A DNA stretch of 5,723 nt from an uncultured Prevotellaceae bacterium. GTDB taxonomy: Bacteria; Bacteroidota; Bacteroidia; Bacteroidales; Bacteroidaceae. Under the pieces are notes generated by a model. The model made no database searches and was not told the DNA's origin. It saw nothing but the letters and a program-made list of their open reading frames with translations. This document shows positions 1 through 5,723 of this stretch, one piece after another (the first letter of the stretch is position 1; each line of letters starts with the position of its first letter). Both the position numbers and the translations under genes were made by a program. The stretch spans positions 1-5,723 of the forward strand of contig CAMZHP010000230.1 in assembly GCA_947306845.1 (NCBI GenBank), given 5' to 3'.

Positions 1-1403
1 TCGGAACCTTCTGTTTCCACCTCGCGGTTGTCGCCTGCGAAGAAGAGCACCATGTCGGCGCGCTTGGCAGCCTTCACCGCCTCCGCCATGAGTTTCTTGT
101 CTGCCTCCTGCACCGGACTCATCCTCTTGTTGCGGCTGTCACGGTCAAAGCTCTTGTAGCCAGGCACATAGGTAAGTTTAACTTTGTCGCCCAAAGCCTG
201 CTGCAAACCCTCGAGGGGCGTGATTTCACGGCGTGTCTTCACACCGGCGCCCACACCACCTAACGCCATCGTGGTGACGGCGTTCTCACCGACTACGGCG
301 ATGTTCCTTACCCGTTTGGTATCGATGGGCAGCAGACCCTCGTTCTTGAGCAGTACGATGGAGCGTCGCGCCACATTCAGAGCGATGCCCATCTCCTCGT
401 CGTTGCCCACCGGCAGTCGGTTGGCATCCGCCTTGGCGATGGGTTTCACCGTCAGTCTCACCCTGAGGATTTCCCTGACGCGCTGGTCGATGACCTCCTC
501 GCTCACCTTGCCTGCCCTCACCGAGTCGAGCAATGCCTTGCCCATGAACCTACTGCCGGGCATCTCCACGTTCATGCCCGATGTCACGGCATCGACGGTG
601 GAGTGGACGCCACCCCAGTCGCTGATGACCATGCCGGGAAATCCCCACTGCTGGCGCAGGATGGTGTTGAGCAGTGGCTCATTCTCCGAGCACCACCGTC
701 CGTTCACCTTGTTGTATGCCGCCATCAGTCCCCAGGCATCCGCCTCGCGCACCGCCATCTCAAACGGCCGCAGGTAGATTTCGTGCATGGCGCGGTCGGA
801 GATGCGTACATCGACAAAGCCTCGGTAGTCCTCCTGGTTGTTGAGTGCATAGTGCTTGAGGCACACTGCCGTTCCGTCCTCCTGTGCCCCTCGGGTGTAG
901 GCTTTCGCCAGCATGCCGCTGAGCAGTGGGTCCTCGCTCAGGTACTCGTATGTCCTGCCTCCTGTGGGGATGCGTTGGATGTTGATGGCGGGTCCGAGAA
1001 TCATGTCCTTGCCACGCAGCCTTGCCTCATGGCTCATGCCTTTTCCATAAGCGTATGCCCATTCGGTGCTCCATGTGGCGGCCAATGCCGACCCTGTGGG
1101 AAAGAATGTTGCTGAGTCTGTGGTCAGATGGGCGGAGTTCCAGGAGTGTGGCTCCATCTCCTCCCGGATGCCGAAGGGCCCGTCGGCATATTCCACGTCG
1201 GCGATGCCCAACCGTTCAATGCCAGCTGAGGAGAACATGTTCTTGCCGTGTAGCATGTCGATTTTCTCTTCAAGTGTCATTTGTTGGATGATGGATGTGA
1301 TTTGTTGCTCATTGTCCATCAGCCGGGTGGAATAGGGCTGTGCGGCACCCATCGTGGCAGCTGCCACAACAGCGATGAGTGCAAAGATTCTGATAGGCTT
1401 CAT
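1..1403 (-). CDS. Glycoside hydrolase family 3 enzyme (beta-glucosidase-like), secreted; 3' end outside window
   Basis: This is the N-terminal 467 residues of a GH3 glycosidase, probably removing terminal beta-linked glucose or a similar sugar from oligosaccharides in the periplasm or at the cell surface. The frame is open from ATG 1401-1403 to the window edge. Residues 1-21 form a signal peptide (MKPIR, hydrophobic core, cleavage near GAA/QP). The (beta/alpha)8 domain follows at about 36-320, with DGP (74-76), SEDP (156-159), the conserved KH pair (183-184), YNKVNG (230-235) and the nucleophile motif VISDWGG with Asp262. The second, alpha/beta sandwich domain begins near 340 (ARRSIVLLKNEGLLPI, VVGEN). 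The visible part ends at EVETEGS, where many GH3 enzymes carry the acid/base Glu (here probably E465). Full-length relatives usually have about 700-780 residues, so roughly a third is missing. The start is 66 bases after the ATPase/nuclease stop on the same strand. I saw no clear promoter in that gap. Family is secure, substrate is not. Confidence 0.95.
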   Translation of the reverse strand, partial: MKPIRIFALIAVVAAATMGAAQPYSTRLMDNEQQITSIIQQMTLEEKIDMLHGKNMFSSAGIERLGIADVEYADGPFGIREEMEPHSWNSAHLTTDSATFFPTGSALAATWSTEWAYAYGKGMSHEARLRGKDMILGPAINIQRIPTGGRTYEYLSEDPLLSGMLAKAYTRGAQEDGTAVCLKHYALNNQEDYRGFVDVRISDRAMHEIYLRPFEMAVREADAWGLMAAYNKVNGRWCSENEPLLNTILRQQWGFPGMVISDWGGVHSTVDAVTSGMNVEMPGSRFMGKALLDSVRAGKVSEEVIDQRVREILRVRLTVKPIAKADANRLPVGNDEEMGIALNVARRSIVLLKNEGLLPIDTKRVRNIAVVGENAVTTMALGGVGAGVKTRREITPLEGLQQALGDKVKLTYVPGYKSFDRDSRNKRMSPVQEADKKLMAEAVKAAKRADMVLFFAGDNREVETEGS

Positions 1404-1469
1404 AAAATAGATGTTTTTGTGAGTATGAATAGAATGTTGGAATGATGAATGCCGACAAATGGCCATATC
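1404..1469 (-). other. Short gap between ATPase/nuclease and GH3 genes
   Basis: These 66 bases separate two genes on the same strand. On the minus strand I find no TAnnTTTG box, no strong hairpin followed by a T run, and no Shine-Dalgarno sequence close to the GH3 start. A short palindrome, ATGGCCAT, lies near 1459-1466. Read-through from the ATPase/nuclease gene is possible, but a divergent promoter cannot be excluded. Confidence 0.4.
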
Positions 1470-3032
1470 TTATGAGTCAGCTATCACCCATTCCTCTATG
1501 GTGCGGGTCTTTGTCGAGAACGAAAGGCCTATCTTGTGCAGTTGGCGTCCGTCGTGGCTGAAAGGTATCATATAGCCTTTCTCGTCTATCTGCTGCAGCG
1601 CCTTTTGTGCAGGTTGGTCGATTTTCAGTTCAAAGACATAGACATCGGTGCGCGACTGCCACACCACGTCGATGCGGCCTCTGGCTGTCCTGACCTCCGT
1701 CAGCAGGTAGCGCCCCATGAGTGAGAACACCACATACAGCAACTGCTGGAAGTGCCCTTCGGTGGCGGCTCCCTCCGCATAAGGTATGGAGGCGAGGAAC
1801 GCCTTCAGGCGCTCCAGCATCTCTTCGAGGTCGCCGTCCCTGATGGCGCGGTACATATCGACGATGCTGTTGCTGGTGGTCAGCGTGTCATCCCAGACGT
1901 AGTAGGGAACGAGTGCACGCATCACTCCTTGGTAAACTTCATTGTTAGGATAGCCCAGTGTGTAGGTATCGGTGTCGCTGTCGTAGTCCTTGATGGTGAG
2001 GTAACCGCTCTGGTAGAACAATGGCAGGACGCTCTTCATCTGCTCCGTGGGTGCATCGAACTCCTCGCTGGTGGCATGGCTGCCGTCCAACCGCGTGATG
2101 TCGGTGCCGAATTTTCTGAGCATGTTGACCAGAACGGTAGGTGTGCCTGTTTCAAACCAATGGTCTTTGATGCGCCTGTCTACCAAAGCATTCAGCAGAC
2201 TGAATGGATTGTATACGTCAGTCAGATCCTCAGCGAAATGGTAGCCGTCGTATTTCTCCTTCAGCTGTAGGTAAGCCTCCTCTGTGCTGATGCCCATGTC
2301 GGCAGCCATGTCGGCCACCGCATCGCCCCATTGCTCGTGCAGTTCCTGCTCTGTGATACCACAGACAGCAGAGTATTCCGGCACCATCGTGATGCGCTTC
2401 AGGTTGTTCAGCTCGCTGAAGATGCTGAGTTGTGAGAATTTGGAGATGCCGGTGATGAAAACGAAACGCAGCCATTGGTCACAATCCTTCAGTGGGGCAT
2501 AGAACGCGCGCAGGGCCAGACGCATCTCCTCAAGTTGCTCCGGCTGATGCATCACGCTGAGCAGCGGTGCGTCGTACTCGTCGATAAGCACCACCACTTT
2601 CTTGCCATATTTCTCGGCACAGCCTGTGATCAGCGCATCCAAACGTGCTCCCAGGCCGTTGTCCATACGCTTGATGCCATATTTCTCCTCCAGACGCCTC
2701 AACTGTATCCCAACCATCTCCTGCAGATTCTCCACAGTGCCTCCTTTGGCAGATGCCAGACTGATGTGGAGCACGGGATATTGCACCCAATCTGTTTCCA
2801 TACGCCCTGCCTCTAACCCTTCGAACAGGTCACGGTCTCCCTCAAAATAACTTTTCATGGTGGACAGCAACAGTGACTTGCCGAAACGCCGTGGGCGGCT
2901 GAGAAAGACAAACTTAAACTGCTGGGCAAGGCGGTAGACATAACCTGTCTTGTCGACATACATATAACCCTCTTTCCGGATTTCAGAGAAGGTTTGTATG
3001 CCAATGGGATATTTGAACTTAAATGCTGTCAT
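1470..3032 (-). CDS. AAA-ATPase-like protein with C-terminal PD-(D/E)XK nuclease domain
   Basis: This 520-residue cytoplasmic protein matches in layout the Bacteroidetes family with an AAA-ATPase-like domain (Pfam AAA-ATPase_like) followed by a PD-(D/E)XK nuclease domain (PDDEXK_9). Its N-terminus YPIGIQTFSEIRKEGYMYVDKT is the family signature. The P-loop is RPRRFGKS (46-53), lacking the usual first glycine, which is normal in this family. Walker B is VVVLIDEYD (146-154), and a sensor-like strand FITGISKFSQLSIFSELNNL starts at 192. The nuclease core is E446, D455 in GRIDVV and E468-x-K470 in FELK, so the active site looks intact. The frame is open upstream to an ATG at 3200, but the family signature begins just after Met 3030-3032 and a -7 promoter box lies between the two, so I place the start at 3032. 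The family is typically present in many copies per genome and its role is unknown; defence or selfish-element functions have been considered but not shown. It has no apparent functional link to its neighbours. Confidence 0.93.
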   Translation of the reverse strand: MTAFKFKYPIGIQTFSEIRKEGYMYVDKTGYVYRLAQQFKFVFLSRPRRFGKSLLLSTMKSYFEGDRDLFEGLEAGRMETDWVQYPVLHISLASAKGGTVENLQEMVGIQLRRLEEKYGIKRMDNGLGARLDALITGCAEKYGKKVVVLIDEYDAPLLSVMHQPEQLEEMRLALRAFYAPLKDCDQWLRFVFITGISKFSQLSIFSELNNLKRITMVPEYSAVCGITEQELHEQWGDAVADMAADMGISTEEAYLQLKEKYDGYHFAEDLTDVYNPFSLLNALVDRRIKDHWFETGTPTVLVNMLRKFGTDITRLDGSHATSEEFDAPTEQMKSVLPLFYQSGYLTIKDYDSDTDTYTLGYPNNEVYQGVMRALVPYYVWDDTLTTSNSIVDMYRAIRDGDLEEMLERLKAFLASIPYAEGAATEGHFQQLLYVVFSLMGRYLLTEVRTARGRIDVVWQSRTDVYVFELKIDQPAQKALQQIDEKGYMIPFSHDGRQLHKIGLSFSTKTRTIEEWVIADS

Positions 3033-3079
3033 GGGGCCAAAGGTGCTGTTTCTGAGATGTCCTTTCGTTTCTTTTGATG

Positions 3080-3087
3080 CAAATATA
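3080..3087 (-). promoter_or_regulatory. Bacteroidetes -7 promoter box for the ATPase/nuclease gene
   Basis: On the minus strand these bases read TATATTTG, a full match to the Bacteroidetes primary sigma factor -7 consensus TAnnTTTG. Transcription would begin near 3073, giving a leader of about 40 bases before the ATG at 3032. No good TTTG -33 element is seen 19-21 bases upstream, where the best match is only GATG. The box lies inside the longest open frame, so it argues against the longer start at 3200. An AAAGGA stretch in the leader is about 30 bases from the ATG, too far for a normal Shine-Dalgarno site. Confidence 0.5.
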
Positions 3088-3155
3088 GGTAATTTATTCG
3101 GAAGTTCATCCATTTGCGTTCTGTTTTTTCGCTTTTCCATGCAAATAGGATAAAT

Positions 3156-3186
3156 AGCCCCGGCTTGCATTTTGCAGGTCGGGGCT
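3156..3186. terminator. GC-rich hairpin, possible terminator or leader structure
   Basis: The arms AGCCCCG and CGGGGCT pair perfectly over 7 bp. Inside is a 3x3 internal loop that may hold one C-G pair, then TGCA pairing with TGCA around a 3-base loop. On the minus strand the hairpin is followed by ATTTATCC, a weak T-rich tract; on the plus strand by TTCC. It lies 37 bases beyond the remnant tail's stop codon and about 70 bases upstream of the ATPase -7 box. It could terminate transcription coming from the lipase unit, or insulate the ATPase gene. The tail is too poor in T for a confident intrinsic-terminator call. Confidence 0.45.
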
Positions 3187-3222
3187 TTCCGTGTTCGCAA
3201 GTACTATTGCCAACAATGGTTT

Positions 3223-3303
3223 TTATACCTTTAATAAAATTACTTTTTTGCCATTTCTGATGTATAATCCTTTTGAGGGGTTCATCATCTTCTGTCCGTT
3301 CAG
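3223..3303 (-). pseudogene. Remnant C-terminal sorting-like tail of a lost secreted protein
   Basis: The minus strand encodes LNGQKMMN, then PSKGLYIRNGKKV, then ILLKV and a stop at 3223-3225. This closely follows the tail 'YNLNGQ(K/R)...P.KG(L/I)YI.NGKKV..K' that ends many exported Prevotella and Bacteroides proteins and resembles type A C-terminal sorting domains. The frame stays open upstream only to a TGA at 3367-3369, and those 21 codons show no domain and no plausible start. It is therefore the last piece of a gene whose body is gone. The upstream lipase ends at 3451 without such a tail, so this could be a former tail of the lipase or of a deleted neighbour. The EEP fragment at 5094-5642 carries a related tail. 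The motif match is clear; its history is inference. Confidence 0.65.
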
Positions 3304-3450
3304 CGACGAATTGGGTCCGATAGCCCACACGCAGAACAAGATGAGTGAAGTGTATGTCTTCTTCGTTCAGAATTATTTTTCCTGCTGATGCCACTTACGG
3401 CATGGGCGGCTACGACATGTCGAAAGGTTTGTTGACGGCGGCTATTACGG

Positions 3451-5085
3451 TTACCATCCCCACTGATCGTACTGTACATCTACACCTGCCAGCATGAGCC
3501 AGTCGGCCAATGTCTGCTCATAGTATCTCAGCAGATAGACAGGAACTTCCACATCTTCGCTGAGCATGACGGTCTCACTGGCTGATGAGGCTTCCGTATT
3601 CTTTATGTAATCATACACCTCCACGATGTCATCGCCAGTGATGCCTGAATCGTTAATCATCTCGACGACATCGGCAATGGTGAGGTCAACCTTGGCCAGT
3701 GCGTCCTGAATCTGCATAAGCAATTCGAAGAAATTGGTTTTGCGGGGAGCAGCCATGAAGGTATGAGCCTGGTTGGAAGCAAACATCTTGTGCAGGTCGA
3801 TGCCCATGCTCTCAAGGAACTTGACAACCTTCATCAGGTTAAGATCTTTGACAACATCGTGATAGTAACGGTTCTGCTCACCCTCATAATAGATGACAGG
3901 CCATGCCTGCACAGCGGCCATTGCCTGTATGAACCAGACTGCTGCCGACGGCTGATGCTTCAGTTTGAAGACAATGGTGTTGGTCTGCAGTCTCGTCTTG
4001 CCAGGCACCAGACTGGCTTTGAAGCCTTGGTCTTTCAACCATGGGATGATGGCACGTCCGCACTTGATGGGGACATAATTGTCGTGGCGGCTGTGCTCAA
4101 TGTAATAATTCTGCGTAGTGTCGGGTACCCAGCCGTTGGTGATTTTTATTTCTGCCAACTTGGCCAGCAGGTTTTTGGCGGCATCACTGCGCAAATTCAT
4201 ATAATCAGGCTGCATGAGTTGGTGAAGCGAGTCGAGTTTCGACACACCGATGTCAGAGAGCACACGTTTGCTCTTCGTCTCGATGACCTCCTGCACGTGG
4301 GATGCCAATGGCTCTTGAAACAGGTCGTGATAATCAATTCCCAGATGGCAGTTCTCGTTGACAGAGATAAGAAACATTGCCACGTCGTTGATGGCATCAC
4401 ACTGGTCTTTTTCAACGAATGCCGAATAGGCTTTCTCACAGTCAAGCATACCGCCCCCCGAGAATGTCTTGTCGAAGGTGATGCCGCGGTCCTTGTATTC
4501 CATGTCGCGCAACTTGGCAATATACATGCTCTCGGTGCCTCCCTGCGAATAGCCCATGTTAAAGAGGAATCGCCCTTTGGAAATCTGCTTGTCATCCAGC
4601 AACTGGCGGGCAGCCAGAAGTCCGTCAAGAGAGTTGCGGGCGTTCGTGTCGCCGCAGAGGTAGGCCACCTTGTGGTCGATGGACGATCCGTAGCCTATGT
4701 AGTCACTCATGACAATGATATAGTTGGGCTTCAAGGGATTTGCCAGCATGCCACTGGGTACGTCGAGCTCACCTTGCGAGGGAGCCTCTTTGGGGCTACC
4801 TATGGTGTGGTGGTTAAAGAGGATGATGCCGTCGCAAGGAGTTGTACCATTGGCAATATCAGCAGGTACCATGACGATGCCACTAATGGTTACAGGCTGT
4901 CCGTCAGCATCCGTAGATGGGTATTCATAGACAAAGTGGCGCACTTCGCGCTCTCCGAGTGTTACTTTTTCTATCTTTGCCTTCACAATAGTGTCACACT
5001 CAGACAGTATCTTATATGTATTCTGCGCCCAAGCACTCAGGCTGACACTTGTCATCAATAGTGCTATAAGGATCTGTTTTTTCAT
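3451..5085 (-). CDS. Secreted alpha/beta hydrolase, secretory-lipase/esterase-like
   Basis: This 544-residue protein is an exported serine hydrolase, probably cleaving an ester or lipid; the substrate is unknown. Residues 1-20 are a signal peptide ending SLSAWA/Q. A mature alpha/beta hydrolase fold follows, with a probable oxyanion-hole segment NHHTIGSPKE (91-100), SDYIGYGSS (127-135), a helix ARNSLDGLLAARQLL (149-163), and the nucleophile elbow GYSQGG with Ser180. Asp335 in RHDNYVP and His377 in LKHQPSAAVWF would complete the triad. The DYxGYG, LDxxxAAR and GYSQGG order resembles fungal and bacterial secretory lipases (Pfam LIP). The tail from about 430 is partly acidic and helical, with no domain I recognise and no YNLNG-type sorting tail. 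An alternative ATG four codons upstream (5095-5097) overlaps the previous stop as ATGA. I prefer the MKKQ start because it gives a cleaner signal peptide. The gene follows the EEP remnant by 8 bases and probably shares its transcript. Confidence 0.88.
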   Translation of the reverse strand: MKKQILIALLMTSVSLSAWAQNTYKILSECDTIVKAKIEKVTLGEREVRHFVYEYPSTDADGQPVTISGIVMVPADIANGTTPCDGIILFNHHTIGSPKEAPSQGELDVPSGMLANPLKPNYIIVMSDYIGYGSSIDHKVAYLCGDTNARNSLDGLLAARQLLDDKQISKGRFLFNMGYSQGGTESMYIAKLRDMEYKDRGITFDKTFSGGGMLDCEKAYSAFVEKDQCDAINDVAMFLISVNENCHLGIDYHDLFQEPLASHVQEVIETKSKRVLSDIGVSKLDSLHQLMQPDYMNLRSDAAKNLLAKLAEIKITNGWVPDTTQNYYIEHSRHDNYVPIKCGRAIIPWLKDQGFKASLVPGKTRLQTNTIVFKLKHQPSAAVWFIQAMAAVQAWPVIYYEGEQNRYYHDVVKDLNLMKVVKFLESMGIDLHKMFASNQAHTFMAAPRKTNFFELLMQIQDALAKVDLTIADVVEMINDSGITGDDIVEVYDYIKNTEASSASETVMLSEDVEVPVYLLRYYEQTLADWLMLAGVDVQYDQWGW

Positions 5086-5093
5086 GTCTGTAA

Positions 5094-5642
5094 TCATTTA
5101 ATCATTCGTTTGTGTGATTTCTCTCGGGTGCGCTCAATCACAATGCCATGAGTGCTGCCATCAACACGCAGTCCGTTGAGGTTGTATAATTCATTGCCAG
5201 TGGTGAAATGTATATTGTCAATTCCATCAGCGTCTGTCTGCTTACGACTGCCAGTCTGGAAGGTGACGCTCACGGGATAGTGGTCGCCCAGCATCTTGCC
5301 GTTGTGCCGATAGCCCACGGTATCGAGCTGGTAACTGATTGCATGAATCCCTGTTCCATCAGTGGGATTAATATACAGCACCTTGTCGAGCCCTTCGCCG
5401 CTTTCAAGGATGTTGCCGTCCGTCTCGCAACAAACGATACCGGATACGGGGTCAGGATATTTCCCGCCGTTCTTGAGTTCTACCCATGCATCGCACACCG
5501 TGGCACGGCCAGTGGCCTCTATCGCGTCGATGAAATTGCTTTTTATCTGGTCGCGGCAGTAGTAGCTATTCATGTCGCCCACGACGATGACGGAGCGTTT
5601 GTCTAAACGATTGAGGATATCTTCTCGGGAAAGGCCATGTTT
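5094..5642 (-). pseudogene. C-terminal half of an endonuclease/exonuclease/phosphatase (EEP) family protein with sorting-like tail
   Basis: The open frame of 182 residues begins right after an in-frame TAA (5643-5645) and has no upstream ATG; the first candidate starts are GTG 5580-5582 and ATG 5571-5573, both inside the conserved domain. RSVIVVGDMNSYY (from residue 16) is the metal-binding GD(F/M)N motif. GEGLDKVLYI matches the ID.I motif, and MLGDHYPVSVTF is the terminal catalytic SDH.P motif with Gly replacing Ser. The first half of the fold, which holds the essential N, E and H residues of this superfamily, is absent, so the product is unlikely to be active. The C-terminus has GIDNIHF, then ELYNLNGLRVDGSTHGIVIER, a sorting-like tail, so the ancestor was probably exported. 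Members include DNase I-like nucleases and sphingomyelinase-type phosphodiesterases; I cannot choose between them. It ends 8 bases before the lipase start. A short protein from the GTG start (162 residues) is possible. Confidence 0.7.
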
Positions 5643-5723
5643 TTACGTACTCATAGTTTGTATGTTTAAAAATATACTGAATTTTTGTATTTTTATTAGA
5701 TATCCGTTATTAATATACATTAA
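5643..5723 (-). promoter_or_regulatory. AT-rich upstream region of the EEP remnant and lipase unit
   Basis: The composition shifts sharply here to strongly AT-rich. On the minus strand TATATTTT (5669-5676) matches the TAnnTTTG -7 box at all but the last position, with no -33 TTTG at the right distance. An ATG at 5652-5654 is followed by only two codons, AGT ACG, then TAA. That stop is in the same frame as the EEP remnant. The region looks like a promoter and gene start joined to a truncated gene body. A short inverted repeat, TTAAT/ATTAA, sits at the window's last bases (5710-5723). All calls here are weak. Confidence 0.3.

Larger units (their letters stand above)
3033..3450. other. 418-base stretch without an intact gene (leader, hairpin, gene remnant)
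   Basis: This gap lies between the lipase stop and the ATPase/nuclease start. From the ATPase side it holds a leader of about 40 bases, a -7 box (3080-3087), a purine-rich stretch, a GC-rich hairpin (3156-3186), a very AT-rich stretch around 3215-3255, and the remnant tail of a secreted protein (3223-3303). The remaining 3304-3450 is broken by stops on the minus strand and shows no recognisable domain. A plus-strand reading of 47 codons (3354-3497) is discussed under findings. Confidence 0.6.

Noticed and set aside
184..1335. Several plus-strand open frames of 89-197 codons opposite the GH3 gene
   Set aside because: They are shadows of the GH3 coding strand, which carries all expected family motifs; high GC content keeps the antisense frames open.
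1752..2850. Plus- and minus-strand open frames of 65-172 codons within the ATPase/nuclease gene
   Set aside because: All overlap the intact 520-residue gene in other frames and have no recognisable motifs.
3033..3200. 56-codon N-terminal extension of the ATPase/nuclease
   Set aside because: The family signature begins just after Met 3030-3032, the extension is not domain-like, and it overlaps a -7 promoter box and a hairpin.
3029..3394. 121-codon minus-strand frame covering the ATPase leader
   Set aside because: It runs through the hairpin, the -7 box and the remnant tail in a different frame and ends just past the ATPase start. It shows no domain and no convincing start, so I regard it as chance.
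3763..5061. Long plus-strand open frame of 432 codons opposite the lipase gene
   Set aside because: It is antisense to a gene with a signal peptide, catalytic motifs and a coherent fold. Its translation shows no domain, so it is a shadow frame.
1..5723. CRISPR arrays, tRNA or rRNA genes, transposases and long direct or inverted repeats
   Set aside because: I looked on both strands and saw no spaced direct repeats, RNA-gene signatures, transposase coding or long terminal repeats.

Overview
The window looks like a chromosomal segment of a member of the Bacteroidales, most likely Prevotella- or Bacteroides-like. The evidence is a secreted glycoside hydrolase family 3 enzyme, a Bacteroidetes-type ATPase/PD-(D/E)XK nuclease protein that usually occurs in many copies, short C-terminal tails of the 'YNLNG...KG(L/I)YI.NGKKV' kind, no clear Shine-Dalgarno sequences, and a TAnnTTTG promoter box. 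No species can be named from the sequence alone.

Everything that looks like a real gene lies on the minus strand, so transcription runs from high to low coordinates. Region by region in that direction: (1) 5643-5723 is an AT-rich stretch that looks like an upstream region. (2) 5094-5642 is the C-terminal half of an endonuclease/exonuclease/phosphatase (EEP, DNase I-like) protein with a sorting-like tail. Its N-terminal half is missing and no ATG starts it, so I call it a truncated or decayed gene. (3) 3451-5085 is an intact secreted alpha/beta hydrolase of secretory-lipase type, starting 8 bases after the EEP stop and so probably co-transcribed with it. (4) 3033-3450 is a 418-base stretch without an intact gene. 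It holds the remnant tail of another secreted protein (3223-3303), a GC-rich hairpin (3156-3186) and a -7 promoter box (3080-3087). (5) 1470-3032 is a 520-residue ATPase with a C-terminal PD-(D/E)XK nuclease domain. (6) 1-1403 is the first 467 codons of a secreted GH3 glycosidase that runs off the left edge.

The GH3 enzyme, the lipase-like hydrolase and the EEP remnant all look like exported hydrolases of a polymer-degrading bacterium. The ATPase/nuclease is intracellular and shares no obvious pathway with them. It appears to be an independent insertion or duplication with its own promoter, sitting next to gene debris. I see no convincing new multi-gene system. The most notable points are the gene decay around the lipase, the structured leader of the ATPase/nuclease gene, and the unexplained role of that family. 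No tRNA, rRNA, CRISPR array, insertion sequence or transposase was recognised.
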